A stretch of DNA of 64,000 bases from Limnohabitans sp. T6-20 (GTDB lineage Bacteria; Pseudomonadota; Gammaproteobacteria; Burkholderiales; Burkholderiaceae_C). The notes beneath the pieces are model-generated. The model had not been told where the DNA came from. It saw only the letters and a program-made list of their open reading frames with translations, and made no database searches. Each line of letters opens with the position of its first letter. Position 1 is the first letter of the stretch. The DNA lies in contig NZ_NERW01000003.1 in the NCBI RefSeq assembly GCF_003063505.1, positions 310,001 to 374,000 on the forward strand, given 5' to 3'. Positions 1-9,299 of this stretch are shown piece by piece. The translations under genes and the position numbers were made by a program.

Positions 1-24
1 GCTTGCAGGGGCAAGCTCCCACAC
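1..24 (-). repeat. REP-like palindromic unit inside mutL (window-edge copy)
   Basis: Read on the minus strand this is TGTGGGA, then arm GCTTGC, loop CCCT, arm GCAAGC. It matches the architecture of the repeats at 34552, 60453 and 63471, but with a different, still perfectly paired stem. It lies in the codons for the MutL interdomain linker. The element may extend beyond the window start. Confidence 0.6.
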
Positions 25-661
25 AAATACAAACACACCTGCAACACCCCTGCCCGCAGGCGACTGGCCGCTCGGCCGCGCCGTCGCCCAGCTGCACGGC
101 GTCTACATCTTGGCTGAAAACAAGCAAGGCCTGGTGGTGGTGGACATGCACGCCGCGCACGAACGCATCGTGTACGAGCGCCTGAAAAACCAGCTCAACA
201 CCACCGACGGTGAAGGCCCGCGCATCGCCAGCCAGCCGCTGCTGATCCCGGCCACCTTTGCCGCCAACCCGACCGAAGTGGCCACAGCCGAAAGCTGCGC
301 CGAGGTGCTGGCGCAACTGGGTCTGGAAATCTCACCCCTGTCGGCCAAAACCCTGGCCGTGCGTGCCGTGCCCACCAGCCTGGCGCAAGGCGATGCGGTG
401 GAGCTGGCCCGCAGCGTGCTGGCCGAACTGGCCCAGCACGACGCCAGCACCGTGGTGCAGCGCGCCCAAAACGAGATCCTGGCGACCATGGCCTGCCATG
501 GCGCGGTGCGCGCCAACCGCCGCCTGACACTCGACGAGATGAACGCCCTGCTGCGCCAGATGGAAGAGACCGAACGCTCCGACCAATGCAACCACGGCCG
601 CCCGACCTGGCGTCAGATGACGATGCGGGATCTGGATGCGCTGTTCTTGCGGGGCCGGTGA
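2..661 (+). CDS. mutL: DNA mismatch repair protein MutL, C-terminal part (5' end outside window)
   Basis: The frame is open from the first bases of the window and ends in TGA at 659-661, so only the last 219 residues are present. They hold the MutL C-terminal dimerisation domain. Typical blocks are [12 protein letters not shown] shortly after the linker, [12 protein letters not shown], and the terminal [11 protein letters not shown]. MutL links MutS mismatch recognition to strand nicking and UvrD. The first ~20 visible residues ([12 protein letters not shown]...) are low-complexity linker and are encoded by a short palindromic repeat at 1-24, an in-frame copy of the repeat family found elsewhere here. 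The stop overlaps the next gene's ATG (TGATG), which suggests translational coupling. Confidence 0.93.
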   Translation, partial: LAGASSHTNTNTPATPLPAGDWPLGRAVAQLHGVYILAENKQGLVVVDMHAAHERIVYERLKNQLNTTDGEGPRIASQPLLIPATFAANPTEVATAESCAEVLAQLGLEISPLSAKTLAVRAVPTSLAQGDAVELARSVLAELAQHDASTVVQRAQNEILATMACHGAVRANRRLTLDEMNALLRQMEETERSDQCNHGRPTWRQMTMRDLDALFLRGR

Positions 662-1887
662 TGAAGGGCATGTCCCCAAAACTGATCGTCCTCATCCTGG
701 CGCTGCTGCTCGGCCTGCAACCCGTCACCACCGACCTGTATTTGCCCGCGCTGCCCGCCATCACCCAAGGCTTTGGGGCGGGCATGGGCCAAGCCCAGCT
801 CACCCTCACCGCGCTGCTGCTGGCCTTTGGTCTGTCGCAACTCGTTTGGGGGCCGCTGTCGGACCGCTTTGGTCGCAGGCCCATCCTGCTGTGGGGCATG
901 GCCGCCTACACCCTCGCCTCGGTGGCCTGCGCGTTGGCACCCGACATGGCCTGGCTGATCACCGGTCGCACCGTGCAAGGCGTGGCCATGGGCGCTGGCG
1001 TCATGGCGGCACGCGCTGTGGTGCGCGATTTGTTCCAACCAGCCCAAGGGGCCACGGTCATGTCGCAAGGCCTGACGGGGTTGGGCATCATCGCCTGTGC
1101 CTGCGCGCCGCTGGGCGGCATGTTGACCGACTGGCTGGGCTGGCGCATCGCCTTGCTCATGCTCGCCGTGTTTGGCGCGGCCACCCTGGCCTTGCTGTTT
1201 TGGCGTTTTGAGGAAACCCTGGCGCGACCCGACCCCCACGCGCTGCGGGCCGGGCCACTCGTTCGCGCCAACCTCGACATCCTGCGCAACCCGGTGTTCC
1301 TCACCTGGTGCGCCCTGTCGGCAGGCTCCTATCTGGGCTTGTTCACCTTTTTGGCCAGCTCCTCGTTTGTCTTTGTCACCTTCATGGGCTACAGCAAAAC
1401 GGCCTACGGCTTTCTCATGCTGAGCATGTCGCTGTCCTACATCGTGGGCACCTTCTGGTGCCGCTGGATGCTGCGGCGCACCAGCGTGCACCGCACCGTG
1501 GGCGTGGCGGCGGTGCTGACCATCACCGGGGGCGTGAGCATGGCGGCGTTGGCCTACGCAGGAGAGGGCCAAGACTGGTACGGCGCCTGGGCCGTGATGG
1601 GGCCGATGTACGTCTTCATGCTGGGCCACGGTGTGCACCAGCCTTGCGGACAAAGTGGCGCGGTCGCGCCCTTTCCTCACCGCGCGGGCACGGCCTCAGC
1701 CTTGAATGGTTTTTTGATGATGCTGGGCGCTTTCTTTATGGGCGGCTGGCTGGGCACGCACATGAACCGCCCTGTTTTTGCCTTGGCACACGGCATCTTG
1801 CTGTGGGCCGTGTTCATCACCTTGGTGGCTTGGACCGCAGTGCAACGTCATGGCCGGCCCTTGGGCACGGCCACCCAACCCACATGA
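661..1887 (+). CDS. Bcr/CflA-family multidrug MFS transporter
   Basis: This 408-residue inner-membrane protein has about 12 hydrophobic segments. The N-terminal [10 protein letters not shown] is the Bcr/CflA drug:H+ antiporter signature, and [13 protein letters not shown] is the MFS loop 2-3 motif. Members export bicyclomycin, sulfonamides or other drugs by proton antiport; the substrate here cannot be told. I chose the ATG at 661 over an in-frame start at 586 because it overlaps the mutL stop (TGATG) and leaves a normal N-terminus before the first membrane helix. Its stop overlaps the miaA ATG (ATGA), so mutL, this gene and miaA look like one translationally coupled operon. Confidence 0.88.
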   Translation: MKGMSPKLIVLILALLLGLQPVTTDLYLPALPAITQGFGAGMGQAQLTLTALLLAFGLSQLVWGPLSDRFGRRPILLWGMAAYTLASVACALAPDMAWLITGRTVQGVAMGAGVMAARAVVRDLFQPAQGATVMSQGLTGLGIIACACAPLGGMLTDWLGWRIALLMLAVFGAATLALLFWRFEETLARPDPHALRAGPLVRANLDILRNPVFLTWCALSAGSYLGLFTFLASSSFVFVTFMGYSKTAYGFLMLSMSLSYIVGTFWCRWMLRRTSVHRTVGVAAVLTITGGVSMAALAYAGEGQDWYGAWAVMGPMYVFMLGHGVHQPCGQSGAVAPFPHRAGTASALNGFLMMLGAFFMGGWLGTHMNRPVFALAHGILLWAVFITLVAWTAVQRHGRPLGTATQPT

Positions 1888-2864
1888 CAGTCATGACTGC
1901 CCGCAACCCCACGGACAGGCCTGTGGATGCCATCGCCATCGTAGGGCCCACCGCCAGCGGCAAAACCGCTGCCGCTTTGGCCTTGGCCGAGGCGTTGCAA
2001 ACCCATGGTGGCGCAGAAATCATCAGCATCGACTCGGCTCTGGTTTACCGGGGCATGGACATCGGCACGGCCAAGCCCAGCCGGGAAGAATTGGCCGCCG
2101 TGCCGCACCACCTGATCAACACCCTCGACCCGCTGCAAAGCTACAGCGCGGCCGAATTTGCCAAAGACGCAACTTGGCTGATAAGCGACATTCGCGCTCG
2201 CGGCAAAACACCGCTGCTGGTGGGTGGCACCATGCTGTACCTCAAAGCACTGCTGGAAGGCCTGAACGACATGCCTGCGGCAAACACCGAGGTAAGGCAA
2301 GTGATTGCCCAACGCGCCGCACAGCTGGGTTGGCCCGCCTTGCACGCCGAGCTCGCACTAGTCGATCCAGCCACAGCCGCCCGACTGGCCCCCGCAGACA
2401 GCCAACGCATTGGACGCGCCCTGGAGATTTGGACGACCACCGGACGAAGCTTGTCGTCGTTTCACCAAAGTGCAAAAGCCTCGGCACCGGACTGGCACAT
2501 TCCTGTCATCAGTCTGGAGCCCACCGACCGCCGCTGGCTGCATGCACGCATCGCTCAACGTTTTGACCAAATGATGGCGCAAGGCTTTCTGGACGAGGTC
2601 AAGCTGCTCAAGGCACGCGGCGATCTGAACCCCGACCTGCCTGCCATGCGCTGTGTGGGTTACCGCCAAGCCTGGCAAGGGCTGGACGAAGGTTGGAACG
2701 AGGCCGAAATCTGCGAACGCGGCATCTTTGCCACACGGCAATTGGCCAAAAGGCAAATCACTTGGTTGCGCAGCATGCCGCAGCGGTATGTGGTGCAGGC
2801 CGATGGCCAGCAACTGACCGCAACATGCGTGCAAACGGTGGCTTTTAACTTGCTGCAAGATTGA
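1884..2864 (+). CDS. miaA: tRNA dimethylallyltransferase MiaA
   Basis: The 326-residue enzyme transfers dimethylallyl from DMAPP to N6 of A37 in tRNAs reading UNN codons, the first step of ms2i6A synthesis. The P-loop GPTASGKT lies at residues 21-28, followed by the [16 protein letters not shown] block that binds substrate and t[15 protein letters not shown] and the C-terminal RCVGYRQAW and [13 protein letters not shown] motifs are characteristic. The ATG at 1884 overlaps the transporter stop as ATGA; an ATG three codons later (1893) is an alternative. miaA following mutL is a common proteobacterial arrangement, here interrupted by the drug exporter. Confidence 0.95.
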   Translation: MTVMTARNPTDRPVDAIAIVGPTASGKTAAALALAEALQTHGGAEIISIDSALVYRGMDIGTAKPSREELAAVPHHLINTLDPLQSYSAAEFAKDATWLISDIRARGKTPLLVGGTMLYLKALLEGLNDMPAANTEVRQVIAQRAAQLGWPALHAELALVDPATAARLAPADSQRIGRALEIWTTTGRSLSSFHQSAKASAPDWHIPVISLEPTDRRWLHARIAQRFDQMMAQGFLDEVKLLKARGDLNPDLPAMRCVGYRQAWQGLDEGWNEAEICERGIFATRQLAKRQITWLRSMPQRYVVQADGQQLTATCVQTVAFNLLQD

Positions 2865-2940
2865 AAGCGGCTATTCCGCCTGTTACAACGCCCCCTGCAA
2901 ATGCCTCCAGCCGGCTCATACCACTGAGATCAATGGTCCG

Positions 2941-4083
2941 TCACGGCAGCGTTTTGGCTACATCGAGATGGGCATATGGCGATTGCCGCCATTGCCTGGA
3001 TCCGCTAACGGGCGCACCTGTGCTGGCAGGCAAAGTGTTGAGTGCACTCAAAGGTGTAGCGCTTGCCCCACCGCCACGCAGACTCAGCATCTGCGCCGTA
3101 GTAGGAACAGCTGCAGCCACGTTGGGCATGCTGTCTTGCAGTCGCTGGGCGGTCTGGATGACCGAAGTCAGTAAATTGGCGTAATTGGGTGCGGTGGCAT
3201 AGCCAGCTTGCTGCAAAGAAGACGCAAACGCCTGGGGATCACCCAAGTTGCGCATGGCATTGGCATAGCGAGGGTTCTGGCTGATCATGCGGGCGTAGTC
3301 ATTGAAGGATTCTTCGTAACTGCCATAAGCCCGGAACTGTCCACGCACCTTTTGCGCTGATCCGTTCACAAACTCGGTCGTCCATATCTCGGCCACAGGC
3401 CCTTTCCAATTGGCTCCGGCCTTGATTCCAAAAAGATTGTGCGAGGTCCGTCCGTCCGCAAACCGAATTTCCTGACGCCCCCAACCCGTTTCAAGGGCCG
3501 CTTGCGCCACCATGAAAGTAGCCGGGATTCCGCTGCTGGCTTGCGCCTGACGCGCAGCTTGGGCATGTTGGGCCAGAAACCCCCGAGGTCCGGTGGATGA
3601 CAAGCCGTCTGATGCACCCGTCGAACGACTGGCGACCAACATGGGATTGACGGTGGCGGTGCTCACTCGCTCAACGGGTGTGTCAGGCTGCAAAGCTTCG
3701 GCCATGGCCATCGATTCGGTCGAAGACAAATCAATGCGTTGGTCAGGATAGATCAGGTTGGCATTGGGAATGCCGTTGTCTGCAGCCACCTTGAGAGCAA
3801 CCCGGTACAACTGGTCAGCCGAGAGTTGCAGCGGTGAATTCGTGTCCTGTAAGCGTTTTTGAACCAACCCACTGAGCGTGTCACCCGGTCGCACCGTCAC
3901 CGCTGAGCCCTGCTGTGCGAGCTTGGACAAGGTCTGGGAAAATGCCCCCCCATCTGCACCCAAACGCGCAGACGCTCTCGTGCCGCGGTCCGAAGATTCG
4001 GACGCAGTCGGAACAGAAGTCGTTACAGCGCGAAGAGTCATGGCATCAAGATGGGTCGGTCTGACAGGTTCCAAGGAACCCAC
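2941..4083 (-). CDS. LysM plus glucosaminidase-domain protein (FlgJ C-terminal-like peptidoglycan hydrolase)
   Basis: Up to 380 residues from a GTG at 4083; an in-frame ATG at 4041 would give 366, and neither has a strong ribosome binding site. Residues ~60-120 form a LysM peptidoglycan-binding module (AVTVRPGDTLSGLV ... NLIYPDQRIDL). Residues ~165-315 are a glucosaminidase domain like the C-terminal half of FlgJ, with the catalytic-type glutamate in AQAALETGWG (about residue 198) and SHNLFGIKA. The N-terminal rod-cap domain of classical FlgJ is missing, and there is no signal peptide. It may cut the wall for flagellar rod passage after type III export, but no flagellar genes are nearby, so a general autolysin role remains possible. 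Confidence 0.8.
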   Translation of the reverse strand: MGSLEPVRPTHLDAMTLRAVTTSVPTASESSDRGTRASARLGADGGAFSQTLSKLAQQGSAVTVRPGDTLSGLVQKRLQDTNSPLQLSADQLYRVALKVAADNGIPNANLIYPDQRIDLSSTESMAMAEALQPDTPVERVSTATVNPMLVASRSTGASDGLSSTGPRGFLAQHAQAARQAQASSGIPATFMVAQAALETGWGRQEIRFADGRTSHNLFGIKAGANWKGPVAEIWTTEFVNGSAQKVRGQFRAYGSYEESFNDYARMISQNPRYANAMRNLGDPQAFASSLQQAGYATAPNYANLLTSVIQTAQRLQDSMPNVAAAVPTTAQMLSLRGGGASATPLSALNTLPASTGAPVSGSRQWRQSPYAHLDVAKTLP

Positions 4084-4275
4084 AGATTGACGAAAATTCC
4101 ACAGTCATAACCTTGATTAGCAATTTTCGCGCCCAAATAAAAAATGACTTCCACATGCAATTTGAATATCTAAGTGGTAAAAATTAACTTTCCAGCACTT
4201 TTGACAAGCCCATTTTTTGACAATGCTTTTTTTAGGTTCTCCGCTTGTCTGTAACAGTGTGTCGGGTATGGCCAT

Positions 4276-4677
4276 TTAGTCGCGGGCTTGGCGTAAGGCT
4301 TTGATCTTGGATTGAATGGACTTGCCCTCCAGCCGCCTTTGCACCGAGCCATAAGTGGGTTTGGTGGCTTTGCGGGGTTTGGGGGGCTTGGCGTATTGGT
4401 CAAGGGTTTCGTACAAACGTGCCCAGGCGTCCACACGGTTGGCTTCTTGTGTGCGGTGTTTTTGGGCTTTGAGGATGAACACACCCTCTTGCGTCAAGCG
4501 GCTGTCGCCCGACTGCAACCAGCGCTGCTTGACGTCGTCGGGCAAGGACGAGCCCGCCACGTCAAAGCGCAGCTGGATGGCGCTGGAGACCTTGTTGACG
4601 TTTTGACCGCCAGGCCCTTGCGCCCGGATGGCGGTCAGCTCGACTTCGCTGTCGTCGATGTGCAGGGCGTGTTTCAT
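4276..4677 (-). CDS. arfB: Alternative ribosome-rescue factor ArfB (YaeJ family)
   Basis: This 133-residue peptidyl-tRNA hydrolase rescues ribosomes stalled on non-stop mRNA. Residues ~21-32 contain GPGGQNVNKVSS with the catalytic GGQ motif of class I release factors. The C-terminal tail is basic (KPPKPRKATKPTYGSV...KSIQSKIKALRQ), as needed to enter the empty mRNA channel. The ATG at 4677 is chosen by homology to the family N-terminus. An upstream in-frame extension to 4785 is open only because it reads through a repeat element lying just upstream, so I reject it. Confidence 0.92.
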   Translation of the reverse strand: MKHALHIDDSEVELTAIRAQGPGGQNVNKVSSAIQLRFDVAGSSLPDDVKQRWLQSGDSRLTQEGVFILKAQKHRTQEANRVDAWARLYETLDQYAKPPKPRKATKPTYGSVQRRLEGKSIQSKIKALRQARD

Positions 4678-4695
4678 TTTTGTAGTTTTTTCTCT

Positions 4696-4769
4696 GTAGG
4701 CGGTCGCCCCTGCGGCCGAATGCCTGCAATGGCTCTGGCTGACATTCGCGAGCAAGGGCTCGCTCCCAG
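4696..4769. repeat. REPIN-like inverted pair of palindromic repeats upstream of arfB
   Basis: Two palindromic units face each other. The left one is GTAGGC-GGTCGC-ccct-GCGGCC-GAATG; the right one, read on the minus strand, is TGGGA-GCGAGC-cctt-GCTCGC-GAATG. They lie between arfB (start 4677) and the DUF1178 gene (stop 4813). This is the same composite type as at 60453-60551. Confidence 0.75.
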
Positions 4770-4812
4770 ATGGATTCCGGACCAAGCTAGGCCAAGGTCA
4801 GGTGTTGGGCGA

Positions 4813-5331
4813 TTATTGCAGCGAACCTTTGAGGTTTTCCGGTACAGGCAAGGGAATGACGTCAATGCCTTCCTCAAGCAGGGCTTCGGTTTCTTCGCGG
4901 GTAGCTTGACCACGGATGTTGCGCTCTTCGCGTTCTCCATAATGGATCTTGCGCGCCTCTTCGGCAAATTGAGGGCCCACATCTTCTGTGTTGGCCATCA
5001 CATGGCGCACCATGTTCAGCATGGCCGTTTGCATCTGCTGCAAGGTCTGCTTGTCTGAAGGCAATAGGCTGGGCAACGTTTGATCAAGCGATGCCGATGG
5101 GTTAGTGACACCTGCGCTTTGCGCGTCAGAGGCAGGCGCTGCTGACGGCACTGGGGCCACACCATGCCCCAGATTCAGACGCGGCGCAGACAGCATCTTC
5201 ACGATGTCGCTGTCATTGCACACCGGACACGTGACCAGGCCTCGGGCACGTTGTGCGTCGTAGTCACCCTGCGAGCCAAACCAGCCTTCAAAGCTGTGGC
5301 CCTGCGCACATTGGAGGTCCAGGACTTTCAT
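4813..5331 (-). CDS. DUF1178 family protein with N-terminal zinc-finger-like cysteines
   Basis: A 172-residue cytoplasmic protein of the uncharacterised DUF1178 family, found in alpha- and betaproteobacteria. The N-terminus starts MKVLDLQC, and a CPVC pair lies at residues 35-38; with C8 and H12 this looks like a small zinc ribbon. A central Ala/Pro/Ser-rich stretch (about 55-85) is likely a flexible linker, and the C-terminal half is predicted helical. It follows the Nudix gene by 10 bp in the same direction and belongs to the string of genes after nuoN, an arrangement common in Burkholderiales. No biochemical function is known. Confidence 0.85.
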   Translation of the reverse strand: MKVLDLQCAQGHSFEGWFGSQGDYDAQRARGLVTCPVCNDSDIVKMLSAPRLNLGHGVAPVPSAAPASDAQSAGVTNPSASLDQTLPSLLPSDKQTLQQMQTAMLNMVRHVMANTEDVGPQFAEEARKIHYGEREERNIRGQATREETEALLEEGIDVIPLPVPENLKGSLQ

Positions 5332-5341
5332 CGGAGGGGTT

Positions 5342-5926
5342 TCAGGGCAAGGTCTGCCAAGTCAACGGCCAATCGCCGCTGCGCATATTTTGCAACCAGA
5401 GCGCCCCGGTGAGGGTTTTGGCATCGGTCACCTGGCCATCACGACACCAAGCCATCAACTGACTGGGCGTGGCGGTGAAGACGTCCAGAAACTCTTCAGA
5501 GTCCAATTGACGTTCGCCCAAAGTCAGATCTTTGGCAAACCAGATTTCGATCACTTCGGTCGAATACGCGATCACCGGATGCAACACGCCCGCCCTCGCC
5601 CACTGGAGAGCGGTGTAACCGGTTTCTTCCATCAGCTCGCGCTGTGCGCACAACCACGGGTCTTCGCCTGCATCGAGTTTGCCTGCGGGGAATTCGATCA
5701 TCACTTGTGACACCGGGTAACGGTACTGGCGCTCCAGCACCAAGCGCAAACCATCGGGGGTCTCCAGCAGCGGAATGACCATCACCGCGCCAGGATGGAT
5801 CACGTATTCACGGGTGGCCAGGCTTTGGTTGGGCAAGCGAACGGTGTCGCGAAAAGCATGCAGGAAGTTGCCATGCAGCAATTCTTCCTGGCTCACCCGG
5901 TGTTCGATCAGATGATCGTCAGACAT
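5342..5926 (-). CDS. Nudix hydrolase, ADP-ribose pyrophosphatase type
   Basis: 194 residues with a complete Nudix box at about 82-104 (G-x5-E-x7-REL-x-EETGY: GKLDAGEDP...QRELMEETGY). The preceding IEFPAGKLD and the upstream QYRYPV resemble NudF-type ADP-ribose pyrophosphatases, which hydrolyse ADP-ribose to AMP and ribose 5-phosphate with Mg2+. Substrate assignment is inferred from family resemblance only. It lies between the DUF2818 and DUF1178 genes on the same strand and is probably co-transcribed from the nuo side. Confidence 0.88.
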   Translation of the reverse strand: MSDDHLIEHRVSQEELLHGNFLHAFRDTVRLPNQSLATREYVIHPGAVMVIPLLETPDGLRLVLERQYRYPVSQVMIEFPAGKLDAGEDPWLCAQRELMEETGYTALQWARAGVLHPVIAYSTEVIEIWFAKDLTLGERQLDSEEFLDVFTATPSQLMAWCRDGQVTDAKTLTGALWLQNMRSGDWPLTWQTLP

Positions 5927-5950
5927 GCTAAACAGTGCGCAAGCAGGCGG

Positions 5951-6253
5951 TCAATGCTTGCGGTGCATCAGGTAGCGGTAAACAAAACCAGGAAACGCCA
6001 ACGTCACAAACATGGTGCCGGTGATGGCATAAAACTCCCAGCCCTGCGGGGCGATCTGGCCACCATGGTTTTCAAGCGCCAAGCCCACGGTACCCACCAC
6101 AAAATACAACAGCACCAACTCAGCCAGCCGAATGGCCAGTGACTTGGTGCTGCGGAAAGGGCCGACCAGCAAAATGCGCTGATTGGCAAACGGCAAGTTG
6201 GCAGCCAGCAAAGCCAGCGCAATCAACAAACCAATTTGCCAAGCCGTGATCAT
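5951..6253 (-). CDS. DUF2818 family small membrane protein
   Basis: A 100-residue integral membrane protein with about three hydrophobic segments: residues 5-20, 37-56 and 75-92. The C-terminus is short and basic (YRYLMHRKH). It matches DUF2818, a betaproteobacterial family that regularly sits just downstream of nuoN. The ATG at 6253 (MITAWQIG...) is preferred to an upstream in-frame start at 6286 that would overlap the end of nuoN. Only 10 bp separate it from nuoN, so it should be transcribed with complex I; a role in complex I assembly is conjecture from position. Confidence 0.82.
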   Translation of the reverse strand: MITAWQIGLLIALALLAANLPFANQRILLVGPFRSTKSLAIRLAELVLLYFVVGTVGLALENHGGQIAPQGWEFYAITGTMFVTLAFPGFVYRYLMHRKH

Positions 6254-6263
6254 GGTTGCCCGA

Positions 6264-7751
6264 TCAAACAGCCAACATGCGGGCAATGGCGTCTGCGCAC
6301 AGCGCCATCAAAGCACCAGGAACGATGCCCAGCACCAGGACCAGCAAACCGTTCATGGACAAGACCACGCGCACATCAGCCGTGGCCGACACCGTGGTGG
6401 CGGTGACGGGTTCGTCAAAGTACATGACCTTGACGACGCGCAGGTAATAGAACGCACCGATCAGCGACATGATCACGGCGAAAATCGCCAACCCAATGTA
6501 GAAGCTCTGACCGGACACGATCAAGGATTGCAGCACCGACAACTTGGCATAGAAGCCAACCATGGGCGGGATACCGGCCATGGAGAACAGGCAGATCGCC
6601 ATCACGCCAGCGTAGAGCGGGCTGCGTTGGTTGAGACCTGCCAAGTCGGTGATTTCTTCGCTTTCAAAGCCTTGACGGGCCAGCAACATGATCACGCCGA
6701 AGCTCGCCAATGTGGTCAACACATACGAGACCATGTAGAACATGGCCGAGCTGTAGGCGTTGGCCGCCAAAGTGGTTTGGCCGTTGATAACGCCAGCCAC
6801 AAAGCCCAACAACACGAAACCCATTTGCGCAATGGTCGAATAGGCCAGCATGCGCTTGAGGTTGGTCTGAGCAATCGCGGCCAAGTTACCTATCAGCAAA
6901 GAGCCAATGGCCAGGAAAGACAGCATTTGCTGCCAGTCAAAGGCCAGCGGCAGCAAGCCTTCGACCAACAAACGGACCATGATCGCAAACGCCGCCAACT
7001 TGGGTGCGCCGCCAATCATGAGGGTGGCTGCCGTGGGGGCTCCTTGGTACACGTCAGGGATCCACATGTGGAAAGGTACGGCACCGATCTTGAACGCCAG
7101 ACCGGCGACGATGAAGACCAGACCGAACACCAAGACCTGGTGGTTGACATGGCCCGAAGCCACCGCTTTGAAGACAGCCGACAGCTCAAGGCTGCCCGTG
7201 GCACCGTACATCATGGACATGCCATACAACAAAAAGCCCGAGGCCATGGCACCCAGCACAAAATACTTCATGGCGGCTTCGGTGGCTTGAGTGTGGTCAC
7301 GGCGCAGCGCCACCAAGGCATAGCTCGACAAGGTCAAGAGCTCCAGACCCAAGTAGATCACGATGAAGTTCTGGCCCGAGATCATGAAGCTCATGCCGAG
7401 CAAGGCAAACATGCTCAAGCTGAACATCTCACCGCCACGCAACATGTCGCGGTCAGCGGCATAAGGTCGCGAGTAAACCAGCGTGACCATGACCGCAATG
7501 GTCGCAAAGCACTTGAGCCAATGGCCCATCGGGTCACTGACCACCAGACGGCCAAAACCGTAAAGTGTTTGACCCGCATCGGCATACATGGCGTGTAACC
7601 AGGCCACACCGCCCAATGACAGCAAGGTCACGGCGTAAGTGACTGTGCGCTTGGGGCTTTTCACGAAGAGGTCGGCCAGCGCAATCACGCAAGCCATGAC
7701 CAGCAACACGATCTCCGGATAAATCGTCATCCAGCTGGAGGTGTCCATCAT
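6264..7751 (-). CDS. nuoN: NADH-quinone oxidoreductase subunit N
   Basis: A 495-residue antiporter-like membrane subunit of complex I (ND2 homologue) that takes part in proton translocation. It has about 14 transmembrane helices. Conserved lysine and glutamate positions lie in the helix blocks around YLGLELLTLSSYALVA and TNLKRMLAYSTIAQMGF. It is the last nuo gene of the operon and follows nuoM by 50 bp, the largest spacing in this part of the operon. Two adjacent ATGs (7751, 7748) could serve as start. Confidence 0.96.
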   Translation of the reverse strand: MMDTSSWMTIYPEIVLLVMACVIALADLFVKSPKRTVTYAVTLLSLGGVAWLHAMYADAGQTLYGFGRLVVSDPMGHWLKCFATIAVMVTLVYSRPYAADRDMLRGGEMFSLSMFALLGMSFMISGQNFIVIYLGLELLTLSSYALVALRRDHTQATEAAMKYFVLGAMASGFLLYGMSMMYGATGSLELSAVFKAVASGHVNHQVLVFGLVFIVAGLAFKIGAVPFHMWIPDVYQGAPTAATLMIGGAPKLAAFAIMVRLLVEGLLPLAFDWQQMLSFLAIGSLLIGNLAAIAQTNLKRMLAYSTIAQMGFVLLGFVAGVINGQTTLAANAYSSAMFYMVSYVLTTLASFGVIMLLARQGFESEEITDLAGLNQRSPLYAGVMAICLFSMAGIPPMVGFYAKLSVLQSLIVSGQSFYIGLAIFAVIMSLIGAFYYLRVVKVMYFDEPVTATTVSATADVRVVLSMNGLLVLVLGIVPGALMALCADAIARMLAV

Positions 7752-7801
7752 GTCTGTTCTCTCAATTCTTCTAATCAGGCTAAACGTTCAATGTCCGCTG
7801 C

Positions 7802-9277
7802 TCAAGGCAACTTGGACATGGCAACGTGCTTGAGCAAGTCGGCCACCGAGGTGTCCATCACGTCGGTGAAGGGTTTGGGGTACACGCCCATGTAGAGCAC
7901 CGCTGCGGCCAACAAGGCCATCACCAGGAACTCGCGGCCGTTGATGTCGGTCAGCGCCTTGACATCGTCGTTGGCAACTGGACCCAGATACACGCGCTTG
8001 AACATCCACAAGGTGTAAGCAGCGCCGAAGATCAAGGCCGAAGCCGCCAGCAAGCCGACCCAGAAGTTGAACTTCACGGCACCCAAAATGACCATCCACT
8101 CGCCCACGAAACCGGCTGTGCCTGGCAAACCGCAGTTGGCCATGGCAAAGAACAAGGCAAAGGCGGCAAACTTGGGCATGGTGTTGACCACGCCACCGTA
8201 GCTGGAAATTTCACGCGAGTGCACGCGGTCATACAGCACGCCGATCGACAGGAACATGGCCGCCGAGACAAAGCCGTGCGCGATCATCTGGACAATGCCA
8301 CCGGACACACCCAGCGGGTTGAAGATGAAGAAGCCCAGAGTCACAAAACCCATGTGCGCAACCGACGAATAAGCCACCAGCTTTTTCATGTCTTGCTGCA
8401 CCATGGCGACCAGACCCACATAGACCACGGCCACCAAAGACAGCACGATGATGAACATGCCCCACTCGCGCGCCGCATCGGGTGCGATGGGCATCGAGAA
8501 ACGCAAGAAACCATAGGCGCCGAGCTTGAGCATGATGGCCGCCAGCACGGCCGAGCCTCCGGTAGGCGCTTCAACGTGCACATCGGGCAGCCAGGTGTGA
8601 ACAGGCCACATTGGAACCTTCACGGCAAAAGCCGCAAAGAAGGCAAAGAACAACAGCGTTTGCACGGTGCCCGACAACTGCAGCTTGTGCCAGGTCAAGA
8701 TATCGAAGCTGCCGTTGGATGCGGTGTACAGGTAAATCAGGGCGATCAGTGTCAACAGCGAACCCATCAGGGTGTACAGGAAGAACTTGAACGCGGCGTA
8801 GATTTTGTTTGGACCGCCCCAGATGCCGATGATCAGGTACATCGGGATCAGCGTGGCTTCAAAGAAGACGTAGAACAAAATGCCGTCCAGTGCACTGAAC
8901 ACGCCAATCATCAGACCCGACAGGATCAGGAAGGCGGCCATGTACTGGTTGACTTTGCGGGTGATGACTTCCCAGCCCGCAATGACCACGATCACGTTGA
9001 TGAACGCGGTCAAGAGCACCAGCCACAGCGAAATGCCGTCTACGCCCAAGTGGTAGTGCACATTGAAGCGCTCAATCCACGAGGCTTTTTCGACGAACTG
9101 CATGGCCGAGGTGCCGAGCTGAAAGCCCGAATACAAAGGCAATGTGACCAGAAAGCTGACGATGGAGCCGATGAGGGCCAACCAGCGCACGGCGCGGGCT
9201 TGGCTGTCACGACCGAAGGCCAGCAAGATGACGCCGAAAGCAATCGGCATCCAGATGGCAAGGCTTAACAATCCCAT
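7802..9277 (-). CDS. nuoM: NADH-quinone oxidoreductase subunit M
   Basis: A 491-residue antiporter-like complex I subunit (ND4 homologue). Family blocks include FYVFFEATLIPMYLIIGIWGG, WLPDVHVEAPTGGSAVLA and DMKKLVAYSSVAHMGFVTLG, which carry the helix-embedded acidic and lysine residues of the proton path. Its start lies 22 bp after the nuoL stop. Length and composition are normal for betaproteobacteria. Confidence 0.97.
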   Translation of the reverse strand: MGLLSLAIWMPIAFGVILLAFGRDSQARAVRWLALIGSIVSFLVTLPLYSGFQLGTSAMQFVEKASWIERFNVHYHLGVDGISLWLVLLTAFINVIVVIAGWEVITRKVNQYMAAFLILSGLMIGVFSALDGILFYVFFEATLIPMYLIIGIWGGPNKIYAAFKFFLYTLMGSLLTLIALIYLYTASNGSFDILTWHKLQLSGTVQTLLFFAFFAAFAVKVPMWPVHTWLPDVHVEAPTGGSAVLAAIMLKLGAYGFLRFSMPIAPDAAREWGMFIIVLSLVAVVYVGLVAMVQQDMKKLVAYSSVAHMGFVTLGFFIFNPLGVSGGIVQMIAHGFVSAAMFLSIGVLYDRVHSREISSYGGVVNTMPKFAAFALFFAMANCGLPGTAGFVGEWMVILGAVKFNFWVGLLAASALIFGAAYTLWMFKRVYLGPVANDDVKALTDINGREFLVMALLAAAVLYMGVYPKPFTDVMDTSVADLLKHVAMSKLP

Positions 9278-9299
9278 TTTTATATCGTCCTCAAAATCG

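Noticed and set aside
4678-4785. Longer arfB start giving 36 extra residues
   Set aside because: The extension only reads through a palindromic repeat (GSEPLLAN) and has no similarity to ArfB proteins.
6183-7598. 471-residue plus-strand frame antisense to nuoN
   Set aside because: It mirrors nuoN codons; composition is Gln/His/Arg-rich with no domain, and nuoN on the other strand is certain.
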